Positions 8,630 through 18,153 of a DNA stretch of 64,000 bases are shown here, piece after piece (the stretch's first letter is position 1; each line of letters starts with the position of its first letter). Source of the DNA: DASYPQ01 sp036006425. Its GTDB lineage: Bacteria > Planctomycetota > UBA1135 > GCA-002686595. The stretch covers positions 1-64,000 of the forward strand of contig DASYPQ010000010.1 in assembly GCA_036006425.1 (NCBI GenBank), written 5' to 3'. A program made the translations under genes and the position numbers. Under the pieces are notes generated by a model that had not been told where the DNA came from, made no database searches, and saw nothing but the letters and a program-made list of their open reading frames with translations.

Positions 8630-10087
8630 GTGTGGCGTCGCGTGCACAGCGTCTTCCGGGCCGGCTTCGCGGCGCAGTGGGGAGCCGGTGCGTGGCCCGC
8701 GGCTCCCTTGATCGTCCACGGCGGCGCCGCCGCGGTCCTGTGCGGACTCACGAGCGACGTGCTGCCGCCGTTCGCGTACGGAGTCTTCGCGCTCGCGGTG
8801 TGCGGGGCGCTCATCGTCCTCCCGCTGCTCGGGGACTTCGGGCCGCTCCTGCGCGCCGACGCAGCCGCCGAGTGGGTGGAGGCCTTGCCCGTCACGCGCA
8901 CGGAGCTCCGTCTCGCGCGCACGATGCTCGTCCTGTTCGCCCTCGCGGTGCTCTCGCTCGCGGCCCTCGTGCCCGCGGCCTGGTTCGCGCCGGTCCACGG
9001 GCTCGGACCCAGGCTCGGGTTCGTCGCCGCGGGCCTCGCGCAGTCGCTCTTCCTCGCCGCGATCCTCCTCGGAATCCAGTCGATCCTCGGCGAGCGCGCG
9101 GAGGCGCTCCTCGTCCTCCTCCAGACCGTGCTCGTCGTCGGTGTCGTCCTCGGATTCGCCGTCGGCCTGCGCTTCGTGCCGAGGATGATCCATCTCACGT
9201 CGCCGGTCGACGCCGGGCTCGGCTGGCTCCCGCCGGCCTGGTTCGCGACGTCGATCGCTCCCGCGGGAGTCGACCTGCCCGCGCTCTGGCGCGCGGCCCC
9301 TTGGCTCGCCGGTCTCGCCGCGCTCCTCGTCCTCGCGATCGCGCCCCTGCCGCGCGCGCCGCGCGCGCGGACGAGCGGCGGATGGATCGCTCTCCTCCTC
9401 TCGCCCTTGCGCGCGCTCGCGACGCGCGTCTGGGTCCGGCGCGCGGAGCGGCCCGCGTTCGACCTCGTGTTCGACGCGCTGCCGCTCGAGCGGGAGTTCG
9501 TCGTGCGCACGTATCCGATGATCGGCATCCCCCTCGCGTTCCTGATCGCCGGCTCGCGCGGCGAAGCGGGCGCGATGCGCGAGGGCCTCCTCGCCGTGCT
9601 CCTCTTCACGCCCGCCGCGTACCTGCCGATCCTCCTCGTCCACGTGCCGGCGACCGCGAGCCACGAGGCGCGGTGGATCCTCGAGACGTCGCCGCTCCCC
9701 CGCGGCGCGCACGACCGCGGCGCGATCAAGGCCGTCGCGCTGCGGTTCCTGCTCCCGCTCTACGCGCTGCTCTTCGTCCTCGCCTGGAGCCAGGCGAGCT
9801 TCGCGTTCGCGCTGCGACTCTCGCTGCCCGCGGCGCTCGTCTCCCTGATCCTCCTCCGGACGCTGTACGGGAAGTTCGTGCACGAACCGCCGCTCTCCGT
9901 CGCCCCGGATGCGATCGAGGCGCAGCTCGACTGGACCGGCGTCCTCGCCGGACTCGGCGTCGGGCTGACGCTCGTCGCGATCCTGGCCGCGAACTTCGTG
10001 ACGACGGTCGCCGTGGGTCTCGCGGTCACGGCCGCGCTGATCGTCGTCGAGCGCGCGCTCGATGCAGGTGCCGCGAAGGCCGCCTGA
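8630..10087 (+). CDS. Probable ABC-2 type transporter permease
   Basis: The 485-residue integral membrane protein has many hydrophobic segments, for example VLPLLGDFGPLLRA and ALLVLAIAPLPRAP, and a predicted cytoplasmic N-terminus. Length and composition fit the membrane half of an ABC-2 exporter, and the ATPase at 5678-6454 has no other visible partner. I see no diagnostic motif, so the assignment rests on topology and context. GTG at 8630 is chosen because an earlier in-frame ATG (8549) would overlap the divergent hydrolase by about 60 bp. Confidence 0.55.
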   Translation: MWRRVHSVFRAGFAAQWGAGAWPAAPLIVHGGAAAVLCGLTSDVLPPFAYGVFALAVCGALIVLPLLGDFGPLLRADAAAEWVEALPVTRTELRLARTMLVLFALAVLSLAALVPAAWFAPVHGLGPRLGFVAAGLAQSLFLAAILLGIQSILGERAEALLVLLQTVLVVGVVLGFAVGLRFVPRMIHLTSPVDAGLGWLPPAWFATSIAPAGVDLPALWRAAPWLAGLAALLVLAIAPLPRAPRARTSGGWIALLLSPLRALATRVWVRRAERPAFDLVFDALPLEREFVVRTYPMIGIPLAFLIAGSRGEAGAMREGLLAVLLFTPAAYLPILLVHVPATASHEARWILETSPLPRGAHDRGAIKAVALRFLLPLYALLFVLAWSQASFAFALRLSLPAALVSLILLRTLYGKFVHEPPLSVAPDAIEAQLDWTGVLAGLGVGLTLVAILAANFVTTVAVGLAVTAALIVVERALDAGAAKAA

Positions 10088-10093
10088 CCCCGC

Positions 10094-11158
10094 TCACCGC
10101 GCCTGCGCTTCGAGGAACGCCGCCATGTCCGGCGGCAGCGGGCTCCGCACCTCGACGCGCTCTCCGGTCGCGGGCGAACGGAACGCGACGCGGTGATTGT
10201 GGAGCGCGTGCCGCGGCATCCCGAGCTCCGCGAGGTCCGCGCGCGTGAGCCGGCCGTCGAGGCTCTTCTCGAACACGTCGGCGTCCGCGCCGTACAGCTT
10301 GTCCCCGACGACCGGATGTCCGATCGCCTCCAGGTGCACGCGGATCTGGTGCTGCCGCCCCGTGTGCGGCGAGCACGAGAGCAGCGCGCAGCCCGCGCGG
10401 CGCTCGAGGACGCGCCACTCGGTCCGCGACGGCTGTCCGTCCGAGATCACGGCCATCTTGAGCTCGACCTTGCTCGTGCGCGCGCCCGCGATCGGGAAGT
10501 CGATGACCCCGCCGTCGACCTCCGGCGATCCGCGCACGATCGCGAAGTACTCCTTCTCCACTTGCCGGCGCTCGAACTGCACCATCACGTCGCTGTGCGC
10601 GGCCGGATTCTTGCCCACGAGCACGATGCCGCTCGTCTCGCGGTCGAGCCGGTGGCAGAGCCTCGGCGCGCCGCCGCGCTCGAGCTCGAAACCCGCTCCG
10701 TAGCGCGCGTGCACCCGCTGGATCAGCGTGTCGACGAGGTGCCTTCCGCCGGGGTGCACCGCGACGAAGGGAGGCTTGTCGACGGCGAGGATCCCCTCAT
10801 CCTCGTACAGGATCGAGAGCTCGTCGGAGCACGGACCGGTCGTCGGCAGACGCAGGTGCTCGGGGATGAGCACGACGACGCGCGAACCGTTGCGCAGCCG
10901 GCGGCCGGGCCGGCGCTCGACCGTCACCGAGCCCGTGCCGCGCGGTTGATCCGGTGTCGTCGCGTCGACGAGGACCTGGCCGCTGCGGATGAGCTCCTGG
11001 ATCGAGTTGCGCGACCTCCACGTGAGATGGAGGACGAGGAAGGCGTCGAGTCGCAGCTCGACGGCCTCGGCGCGCTGTCGCAGATCGCTCGCGTCGACGC
11101 GGAGCTCGACCTCCTTCGGAGCCTGCGTGAGGTCGCGGTCTTTGGCGAAAAGGCCCAT
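10094..11158 (-). CDS. RluA-family RNA pseudouridine synthase
   Basis: The 354-residue enzyme converts uridine to pseudouridine in RNA. An S4-like RNA-binding segment (about residues 50-110: RNSIQELIRSGQVLVD and following strands) precedes the catalytic domain, which holds HRLDRETSGIVL with the nucleophilic Asp. HTGRQHQIRVHL and GHPVVGDKLYG are further RluA-family blocks. The target (23S rRNA or tRNA) cannot be decided. It is convergent with the permease gene 7 bp away and lies downstream of the bS21 gene. Confidence 0.93.
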   Translation of the reverse strand: MGLFAKDRDLTQAPKEVELRVDASDLRQRAEAVELRLDAFLVLHLTWRSRNSIQELIRSGQVLVDATTPDQPRGTGSVTVERRPGRRLRNGSRVVVLIPEHLRLPTTGPCSDELSILYEDEGILAVDKPPFVAVHPGGRHLVDTLIQRVHARYGAGFELERGGAPRLCHRLDRETSGIVLVGKNPAAHSDVMVQFERRQVEKEYFAIVRGSPEVDGGVIDFPIAGARTSKVELKMAVISDGQPSRTEWRVLERRAGCALLSCSPHTGRQHQIRVHLEAIGHPVVGDKLYGADADVFEKSLDGRLTRADLAELGMPRHALHNHRVAFRSPATGERVEVRSPLPPDMAAFLEAQAR

Positions 11159-11202
11159 CGCTGGAGCCGCGGTCGCGGCCTATCCGGCGCGGGCGCGCGC
11201 GG

Positions 11203-11481
11203 TCAGGCCGCGCTCGGACGGGCTTCGCGCGAGTCGCGACCCATCCGCGGCGAGCGCATGCTGCGCTTGCGGCCGCGCTTGCGCTTCGGATCGTTCTTGC
11301 GCGTCGCCTTCTGGATCGTGCGGAGGCGTTCGCGGCGTTCGCGGCGGCGCTTGTCGGAGCGCTTCTCGTGCCACGAATTGGCCTTGGCCATGCGGAAGAC
11401 CCCGCCGTAGTTGCACTGGCGCTTGAAACGGCGCAGTGCTGCCTCGAGGGACTCGTTCGGACGGACAAGGACTTTGATCAA
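11203..11481 (-). CDS. rpsU: Small ribosomal subunit protein bS21
   Basis: This is a 30S subunit protein involved in mRNA recruitment. The 92-residue product begins IKVLVRPNESLEAALRRFKR, the family N-terminus, and is strongly basic. The best start is TTG at 11481, because the conserved sequence begins directly after it; an in-frame ATG at 11553 would add 24 unrelated residues. GGAAAG lies about eight bases upstream of the TTG. The basic C-terminal tail (RKRGRKRSMRSPRMG and beyond) makes it some 20 residues longer than common bS21. Confidence 0.9.
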   Translation of the reverse strand: MIKVLVRPNESLEAALRRFKRQCNYGGVFRMAKANSWHEKRSDKRRRERRERLRTIQKATRKNDPKRKRGRKRSMRSPRMGRDSREARPSAA

Positions 11482-11585
11482 GCGCAGGCTTTCCGGGTGA
11501 TGGTGGGGCGCAAGTGGGGCGAACAGGCTAGCTCGGCTTTCGGCGACCGCCAAGGCCCTTCTGGAATCGGGACGGCGCGGCTGCG

Positions 11586-13826
11586 ATGCTCGCCGCCGTG
11601 GTCGACGCGCCGCGCGGCTCGGAGGAAGTGCTCCAGGGAACGGTGGAGCGGGTCACCTACGCCGACGCGGGCACGCTCTACTGCGTCCTAAGGGTCTCCC
11701 CGGAAAAGGGTTACGAGCCACCTCTCGGTGCGCGCGGCGCGAGCCCCTTCCGCGCCACCCTCGCGACCGCTGTCGGGCGTTCCGACGCACCCGCCGAGGG
11801 CTCGCGCGTGCGGCTCTCCGGCCGCTGGGGCGAGCACAAGTCGCACGGATTGCAATTCGAGTTCGATCTCCTCGAGGTGCTCATCCCCGCCGATCGCGCG
11901 GGCCTCGTGAAGTACCTCGCGTCGGACCGGTTCGAGGGGATCGGACCGAAGCTCGCGGAGCGCATCGTCGACGCGCTCGGCGACAACGCGCTCGACGCGA
12001 TGCTCGAGCATCCGGAGAAGCTCGACGCCGTGCGCGGTCTGCGCCCCGCGGTGCGCGACGTCCTCATCGCGTCGGTGATGGCGGAGCAGGGGCAGCACCG
12101 CGCGCAGGTGTTCCTGCGCGGTCTCGGACTCGGGCCGTGGCAGGCGAACGCCGCGATGCGCGCGCTCGGTCCGGAGACCGAGCGCCGCGTACGCGACGAC
12201 CCGTACGTCCTCGCGTCCGGGATCCGCGGGATGGGCTTCGCGACGGCGGACAAGCTCGCCGCGGCGCTCGGGTTCGCGCCGGACGATCCGCGGCGCGCGC
12301 GCGCGGCGCTCGTCCACGCGCTCAAGCTCGCCTCCGACGAGGGACACTCGCTGCTCGCGCGCGGTCGCCTCGTGCAGGAGAGCGCCGAGCTGCTCGCGGG
12401 CTCGATGCCCGAGGCCGTGTTGAGGACGGCGCTCGCGCAGGCGCAGGAGCTCCGCGAGGTCGTCGTCGACGGCGAAGGCGGCGACCTGGACCGCGTCTAC
12501 CTCCCGCACCTCGCGCACTGCGAGACGGAGCTCGCGAGGAATCTCGCGCACCTCCTGCGCTCGGGCCCAGTGCGGCCGTGGGCGGACGCCGCGAGCCTGC
12601 GCGAGGCCGAGCGGCGTTCGGGCATCGAATTGCACGAGAAACAGCGCGACGCCGTGCTCGGGCTCCTGGCGCATCCGCTCGCGCTCCTGACCGGCGGACC
12701 GGGCGTCGGCAAGACGACGATCGTCCGCCTCGTGGTCGAGCTCGCCGCCGCGGCGCAAGCGCGCGTCGCGCTCGCGTCGCCGACGGGGCGCGCGGCGAAG
12801 CGCCTCTCCGAAGCGACCGGTCGCGACGCGCAGACGATCCACCGCCTGCTCGGTTGGGATCCGCAAGCGGAGAGTTTCGTGCACGACGCCCGCAATCCGC
12901 TCGAAGCCGATCTCGTGGTCGTCGACGAGATCTCGATGCTCGACGTCGCGCTCGCGCACCATCTCGCGAAAGCGATCCAGCCGCCGACGCGCGCGATCCT
13001 CGTCGGCGATCCGAACCAGCTGCCGTCGGTGGGACCCGGCAACGTGCTGCACGACCTGATCGAGTCCGGCGTCGTGCCGGTGTACCGCTTGACGCAGATC
13101 TACCGGCAGGCGGAGGACAGCCTGATCGTGGAGAACGCGCACCGGATCCTCGAGGGAGAGCAACCGCGGCTGCCGGAGCGCGGCGACAAGGACTCCGATT
13201 TCTACTTCTTCCCCGCGGAGGATCCCGCGAAGTGCGCGGAGCTGCTCGTCGACGTCGTGACGCGGCGGATCGGCGAGACGTTCGGGATGAAGTGGATCGA
13301 CGACGTGCAGGTGATCGCGCCGATGTACCGGGGCGAGTGCGGAGTGGACGCGCTGAACGAGCGCTTGCGCGAGAAGCTGGCGACGGGCGGCCCGGAGATC
13401 CGCCAGGGTTCGCGGACGTGGCGCGAAGGCGACCGGGTGATCCACACGCGGAACGACTACGAGAAGGAGGTCTTCAACGGCGACATGGGCCGGATCGAGC
13501 GCGTGTTCGACAGCCGCAGCCTGCTCGTGCGCTTCCCGGAGCGCGAGGTGACGTACGCCGACGGAGAGATGTCGGACCTGCAGCCTGCGTTCGCGATCAC
13601 CGTGCACCGATCACAAGGCGGCGAGTTCCCCGCGGTGGTGATCCCGCTCGTCACGCAGCACTGGATGATGCTGCAGAGACAGCTGCTCTACACCGCGGTG
13701 ACGCGCGCGAAGCGACTCGTGGTGCTCGTCGGCTCGCCGCGCGCGCTGCGGATGGCGATCGAGAACGCGGAGCAGAGCCGGAGAGAGAGCGCGTTGGCGG
13801 AGAGACTCGAGCGCTTGCTCGGATAG
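11586..13826 (+). CDS. recD2: RecD2-type ATP-dependent DNA helicase
   Basis: This is a 5'-3' superfamily 1B helicase of the RecBC-independent RecD2 (YrrC) type, acting in DNA repair. The 746 residues hold an N-terminal OB-like region with helix-hairpin-helix motifs (FEGIGPKLAERIVDALG near 115), Walker A GGPGVGKTT near residue 370, Walker B VVDEISMLD, and the C-terminal helicase motifs YTAVTRAKRLVVLVG and FAITVHRSQGGEFPAVV. It is divergent from bS21, with about 100 bp between starts, and convergent with rarA. Confidence 0.93.
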   Translation: MLAAVVDAPRGSEEVLQGTVERVTYADAGTLYCVLRVSPEKGYEPPLGARGASPFRATLATAVGRSDAPAEGSRVRLSGRWGEHKSHGLQFEFDLLEVLIPADRAGLVKYLASDRFEGIGPKLAERIVDALGDNALDAMLEHPEKLDAVRGLRPAVRDVLIASVMAEQGQHRAQVFLRGLGLGPWQANAAMRALGPETERRVRDDPYVLASGIRGMGFATADKLAAALGFAPDDPRRARAALVHALKLASDEGHSLLARGRLVQESAELLAGSMPEAVLRTALAQAQELREVVVDGEGGDLDRVYLPHLAHCETELARNLAHLLRSGPVRPWADAASLREAERRSGIELHEKQRDAVLGLLAHPLALLTGGPGVGKTTIVRLVVELAAAAQARVALASPTGRAAKRLSEATGRDAQTIHRLLGWDPQAESFVHDARNPLEADLVVVDEISMLDVALAHHLAKAIQPPTRAILVGDPNQLPSVGPGNVLHDLIESGVVPVYRLTQIYRQAEDSLIVENAHRILEGEQPRLPERGDKDSDFYFFPAEDPAKCAELLVDVVTRRIGETFGMKWIDDVQVIAPMYRGECGVDALNERLREKLATGGPEIRQGSRTWREGDRVIHTRNDYEKEVFNGDMGRIERVFDSRSLLVRFPEREVTYADGEMSDLQPAFAITVHRSQGGEFPAVVIPLVTQHWMMLQRQLLYTAVTRAKRLVVLVGSPRALRMAIENAEQSRRESALAERLERLLG

Positions 13827-13847
13827 CGCATGGCGGGCGGTACCTCG

Positions 13848-15119
13848 TCAGCGGTCGCGTAGGTAGCGCTTCCCTGAGAGCGACGGCGGCAAGCACTTCA
13901 TCTCGTCCTTCGCCTCCGGGTCGTCGTGCGCGTAGCGGTAGCCCTCGCCGTAGCCGACTTCCTTCATCAATGAGGTCGCCGCATTGCGCAGGTGCAGCGG
14001 CACGGGCTCGGCGGCGGTCTTCGCCACGTCTTCCTCCGCTTCACCGAGCGCCACGTACACCGCGTTGCTCTTCGGCGCGCGCGCGAGGTACACGGCGGCT
14101 TGCGCGAGCACGATCTTTCCTTCCGGGTAGCCGAGCATCTCGAACGCGCGCGCGGCGTCCATCGTGATCCCGAGCGCCTGCGGATCCGCGAGCCCGATGT
14201 CCTCGCTCGCCATCCGCACGAGCCGCCGCGCGATGTACGTCCCGTCCTCGCCGGCTTCCATCATCCGCGAGATCCAGTAGAGCGCCGCGTCCGCGTCGGA
14301 GTTGCGCACGCTCTTGTGCAGCGCGGAGATCACGTTGTAGTGCTCCTCGCCCGACTTGTCGTAGAGGAGCGTCTTCCTCTGGAGCGCCTCGCGCACCGTC
14401 TCCTCGTCGATCTCGCCGCCTCTCGCGAGCTCCGCGGCGGACTCGAGCGCGGTCAATGCGCGCCGCGCGTCGCCGTCCGACGCGTTCGCGATCCGCTCGA
14501 GCACCGCCGCGCTGGCGCCCGCGTTTCCGCCGAGCCCGCGCTCCGGATCCGCGAGCGCCCGCTCGAGGATCCGCACGATCTGCGGCACGTCGAGCACCTT
14601 CAGCACGAGCGTCTTCATCCGCGACAGGAGCGCCCCGTTGATCTCGAACGAGGGGTTCTCCGTCGTCGCGCCGATCAAGAGGATGTCCCCGCGCTCGACG
14701 TACGGGAGGAACGCGTCCTGCTGCGCCTTGTTGAAGCGGTGGATCTCGTCGACGAAGAGGAGCGTCCGCCTTCCTTTCCGGGCGCGCTCGCTCTCCGCCG
14801 CGACCATCACGCTCTTGATCTCCTTGATCCCCGACAGCACCGCCGAGAACGGCACGAAGCGCATCCCGCTCCGCGCCGCGATCAACCGCGCGAGCGTCGT
14901 CTTGCCCGTCCCCGGCGGGCCCCACAGGATCAGGCTCTGCCGCGCGTCGCCGGCGAGCGCGCGCTCGAGCACGTGGCCGCGACCGACGAGGTGCTCCTGT
15001 CCGACGAATTCCTCGACGGAGCGCGGCCGCATGCGCTCCGCGAGCGGCGCGCCGGGCGGCGGCGGTCGCGTCGGATCGTCCGCGACGGGATCGGTCTCGC
15101 CGAAGAACGTCTCAGCCAC
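13848..15119 (-). CDS. rarA: Replication-associated recombination protein RarA/MgsA
   Basis: This is an AAA+ ATPase related to clamp loaders and RuvB that acts at stalled replication forks. In 423 residues it has Walker A GPPGTGKTT (67-75), Walker B LLFVDEIHRFNK, a GATTENPSFE sensor 1 segment and the C-terminal MgsA domain (HDDPEAKDEMKCLPPSL near the end). Its start overlaps the stop of the upstream SpoU methyltransferase gene by 8 bp, so they form one transcription unit. Confidence 0.95.
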   Translation of the reverse strand: MAETFFGETDPVADDPTRPPPPGAPLAERMRPRSVEEFVGQEHLVGRGHVLERALAGDARQSLILWGPPGTGKTTLARLIAARSGMRFVPFSAVLSGIKEIKSVMVAAESERARKGRRTLLFVDEIHRFNKAQQDAFLPYVERGDILLIGATTENPSFEINGALLSRMKTLVLKVLDVPQIVRILERALADPERGLGGNAGASAAVLERIANASDGDARRALTALESAAELARGGEIDEETVREALQRKTLLYDKSGEEHYNVISALHKSVRNSDADAALYWISRMMEAGEDGTYIARRLVRMASEDIGLADPQALGITMDAARAFEMLGYPEGKIVLAQAAVYLARAPKSNAVYVALGEAEEDVAKTAAEPVPLHLRNAATSLMKEVGYGEGYRYAHDDPEAKDEMKCLPPSLSGKRYLRDR

Positions 15120-15921
15120 GCTTCCTCGCTTTCGTCGATCGTCCGCTCGCGTAGAGCAGCAACGACGCCGCGACGGCGACGTTGAGCGACTCCACCTCGC
15201 CGGTCATCGAGATCGTCACGCGCTCGAACTTCTTCGCGCGCTCGGGCAAGGCGCCCGTCTCCGAGCCCATCCACAGCGCGATCGGACCGCGCCAGTCGAA
15301 CGCGCGCGCGTCCTTCCCTCCGCGCGTCGACGCCCCGACCTGGCGGAAACCGAGCTTCTCGAGCCCCTGCGCGAGGATCTCGGGATCCTCGCCGAATCCG
15401 ACCGGCACGCGCAGGAGGCTCCCCATCGATCCGCGCAGCGCCTTGTCGCTCCAGGGGCTCGCGCCGCCGCGCGCGACGAGGACAGCGCACGCGCCGAACG
15501 CCTCCGCGGATCGCGCCAGCGCGCCGAGATTGCCGGGATCGGCGACGCCGGAGGCGACGAGGACGAGCGTGCTCTCGTCGAGGTCGAGCTTCGCGAGATC
15601 GACGGGCTCCGGTGTCGGAGCGAGCGCGAGGATGCCCGGCGAGGTCTTCAGCCGGCTGACGCGGCCGAGGAGCTCTGTCTCGACGAGCCGGACCTGCACG
15701 CCGCGCGCGACGAGCTCCTCCGCGCGGTCCGTGCGCTCCTCGGCGACGAGCACGATCTCGAGCGCGACGCCGGCGCGCAGCGCGTCGTCGACCAGCCGGT
15801 CCCCTTCGAGCGGGATCGTCCCGGCTTCCTGTCCCGCGAGCACTCCCGCGGCCCGCTTCAGCAGCGGGTTCGCACGCGATCGGATCGTTTCGTTCGCGCT
15901 CGCCACGTCGTCGCCTAGCAT
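15112..15921 (-). CDS. SpoU/TrmH-family RNA 2'-O-methyltransferase
   Basis: The 269-residue SAM-dependent methyltransferase has the trefoil-knot SPOUT fold. The N-terminal substrate-binding half is followed by motif 1 (VADPGNLGALARSAEAFGA), motif 2 (LWMGSETGALP) and motif 3 (ISMTGEVESLNVAVAASLLLY), which together form the SAM knot. The RNA target is not evident; RlmB- and TrmH-like enzymes both fit. The ATG at 15921 has a good GGAGG seven bases upstream, inside the 19-bp gap to the divergent rsgA gene, so its promoter must overlap the rsgA coding sequence. Confidence 0.9.
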   Translation of the reverse strand: MLGDDVASANETIRSRANPLLKRAAGVLAGQEAGTIPLEGDRLVDDALRAGVALEIVLVAEERTDRAEELVARGVQVRLVETELLGRVSRLKTSPGILALAPTPEPVDLAKLDLDESTLVLVASGVADPGNLGALARSAEAFGACAVLVARGGASPWSDKALRGSMGSLLRVPVGFGEDPEILAQGLEKLGFRQVGASTRGGKDARAFDWRGPIALWMGSETGALPERAKKFERVTISMTGEVESLNVAVAASLLLYASGRSTKARKRG

Positions 15922-15940
15922 ACTGGCCCTCCGTGGATTC

Positions 15941-16909
15941 ATGAGCGAGCTGAAGACAGGCCGGGTGATCCGAACCGATGCCAAGGTCTGCCACGTCGAG
16001 GTCGACGGGAAAGTCATCCAGGCGGCGCCGCGCGGGATCCTGTACGCGACCGGCGCCGAGCGCACCGGCGACGAACCGAAGAATCCCGTCGCGGTCGGGG
16101 ACCTCGTCGAGGTCGACGTCTCGAGCTCGCCCGCGGGCCTCGAACGCGTGCTACCGCGCAAGAAATGGCTTTCGCGCGTCGCCTCGTCGCACGACCCGCG
16201 CGAGCAGATCCTCGCCGCGAATGTCGACCAGCTCTTCGTGATCGGGTCGATGAAGACGCCGCTCTTCAGCTCGAACCGCACGGACCGGATCCTCGCCGCG
16301 TGCGCCTGGCACGAGATCCCGACGACGCTCGTCCTGAACAAGGTCGACCTCGTCGACGAGGAAGACGTCGCGCGCATCCGCGAGACGTACGAGCGCGTGC
16401 CGATCGCCGTGATCACGACGTGCGCCATCGACGGGCGCGGCGTCGAGGAGATGCGGGCGAAGCTCGCGGGCCAGGTGACCGTGCTCTACGGAGCGTCGGG
16501 CGCCGGGAAGTCGAGCCTGCTGAACCGTCTTCATCCCGGATTGAAGCTCAAGGAAGGTCGCATCAGCCGCTTCTGGGACGCGGGCCGGCACACGACGAAC
16601 TTCTCGCAGCTCTACCGCCTCGAAGGCGACACGTACGTGATCGACACGCCGGGGATCCGCGTCTTCCGGCTGCACGGCGTGACGGTCGCGAACCTCCCCG
16701 ACCTCTTCCCGGAGTTCGCGCCGTACCACGGGAAGTGCAAGTTCAGCGGCTGCCTGCACGACCACGAGCCGGATTGCGCCGTGTTCGACGCGGTCGACTC
16801 GGGCGAGCTCGCCGCCTCCCGCTACGCGAGCTACGTCGAGATGCTGGACGAGATGCGGAACCAGCCGGCGCCCGACGACGACGCCGAACCTCAGGAAGAG
16901 GAAGGCTGA
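15941..16909 (+). CDS. rsgA: Ribosome small-subunit-dependent GTPase RsgA
   Basis: This is a circularly permuted GTPase that checks late 30S assembly. The 322 residues contain an N-terminal OB fold, then the permuted order G4 (LNKVDLVDEED), G1 (GASGAGKSSLLNRL), G3 (DTPGIRVF), and a C-terminal zinc knuckle (CKFSGCLHDHEPDC) with all ligands. The start is only 19 bp from the divergent methyltransferase start. Confidence 0.95.
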   Translation: MSELKTGRVIRTDAKVCHVEVDGKVIQAAPRGILYATGAERTGDEPKNPVAVGDLVEVDVSSSPAGLERVLPRKKWLSRVASSHDPREQILAANVDQLFVIGSMKTPLFSSNRTDRILAACAWHEIPTTLVLNKVDLVDEEDVARIRETYERVPIAVITTCAIDGRGVEEMRAKLAGQVTVLYGASGAGKSSLLNRLHPGLKLKEGRISRFWDAGRHTTNFSQLYRLEGDTYVIDTPGIRVFRLHGVTVANLPDLFPEFAPYHGKCKFSGCLHDHEPDCAVFDAVDSGELAASRYASYVEMLDEMRNQPAPDDDAEPQEEEG

Positions 16910-17010
16910 CGCGGTCTCCAGCGCGGGTGCTCAAGCTGCCGCGCCCAGCGAGCCGAACTCCCTCCCGGCGGTCCTTCGAGGATCCAGGGCCGCAGAGGAG
17001 GGGTTTCCGC

Positions 17011-18147
17011 GTGGCAAGAGTCGTCCATCTCGTCGCCTGTGCGGCGTTCGTCGCGAGCTGTGGCAGCTCGAACGACGGCGCCGCGGTCCGCACCGTCGAG
17101 AGGTCGCGCGTCGTCGGCGACCGGGCCGTCGATTTCCACCGCGGCGATTCGACCGCCGATCGCTTCGGGCTCGGCGCGTCTCCGCACGGCTCGGCCGCGG
17201 GCAAGGCGCCGGCAACGGTGCCCGATGGATCCTCGGGGTCGAAGTCGCCGATCGCGTGGACCGTGCCCGCGGGCTGGACCGAGCTCCCGCCGACCGCGAT
17301 GCGCACCGCGAACTTCCATCCGGGCGGCGATCCGCACACGGACTGCTACCTGACGCTGCTCGGCGGCGACGCCGGCGGACTGGGCGCCAACGTCAATCGC
17401 TGGCGCGCGCAGCTCTCGCTCCCGGCGCTCAGCCCGAGCGAGATCGACGCGCTGCCGCGGAGCCCGTTCGTCGGCGGCGACGCCGTCCTCGTCGAGGCGA
17501 ACGGCACGTGGCGCGGGATGAACGGAACCGACTCGAACGTCGGCTGGGCGCTCACGGGACTCCTCCACGTCGATCCGAACGGCTCCGCCTTCCTCAAGAT
17601 GACGGGCCCGGCGGACGTCGTGGCCGCGCAGCACGACGCGTTCCTGCAGCTCGCGCGCTCGTTCCGCTCCGCGAAGGCCGAAGTCCACGGCGACGAGGTC
17701 CGCTTCGCTCCGGCCGGCGACGACCACGCCGCCCGGTCGAGCACCGGCGAGTTCTCGTTCGAGATCCCCGCGGGCTGGCGCAAGGCTCCCGAACGGCCGA
17801 TGCGCAACGCGAGCTTCTACGCCGGACCCGGCGAGGACCTCGAGTGCTACGTGACCGTGTTCCCGGGCGAAGCGGGCGGGATCCTCGCGAACGTGAACCG
17901 CTGGCGCGGTCAGCTCGGCGAGCCGGCGATCGCGGATGCCGATCTCGCGGCGCTCCATCGGATCCCGATGCTGGGGCGCGAGGCCGTGCTCGTCGAATGC
18001 ACGGGCAAGGGCTCGCAGCTCGTCGGCGCCGCGTGTGCCGGCGCGGATCGCTCGGTGTTCGTCAAGATGAGCGGGCCGCCCGAGCGCGTGCAGCAGCAGC
18101 GTTCGGCGTTCCTCCAGTTCTGCGCGTCGATCCGAAGCGGGAACTAG
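17011..18147 (+). CDS. Lipoprotein with two tandem copies of an unknown domain
   Basis: The 378-residue lipoprotein of unknown function starts at GTG with GAGGAGG about ten bases upstream, and its signal ends in VASCGSS. The mature part is an internal duplication. Residues about 85-215 and 245-378 share the pattern IPAGW, a fixed Cys-Tyr pair (TDCYLTLL / LECYVTVF), GGxxANVNRWRxQL, a later AVLVE and FxKMxGPxxxV. It ends 6 bp before the ResB gene and leads the cytochrome c maturation genes, so a role in the periplasmic side of that process or in the conduit downstream is plausible but inferred only from position. Confidence 0.7.
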   Translation: MARVVHLVACAAFVASCGSSNDGAAVRTVERSRVVGDRAVDFHRGDSTADRFGLGASPHGSAAGKAPATVPDGSSGSKSPIAWTVPAGWTELPPTAMRTANFHPGGDPHTDCYLTLLGGDAGGLGANVNRWRAQLSLPALSPSEIDALPRSPFVGGDAVLVEANGTWRGMNGTDSNVGWALTGLLHVDPNGSAFLKMTGPADVVAAQHDAFLQLARSFRSAKAEVHGDEVRFAPAGDDHAARSSTGEFSFEIPAGWRKAPERPMRNASFYAGPGEDLECYVTVFPGEAGGILANVNRWRGQLGEPAIADADLAALHRIPMLGREAVLVECTGKGSQLVGAACAGADRSVFVKMSGPPERVQQQRSAFLQFCASIRSGN

Positions 18148-18153
18148 CGCACC

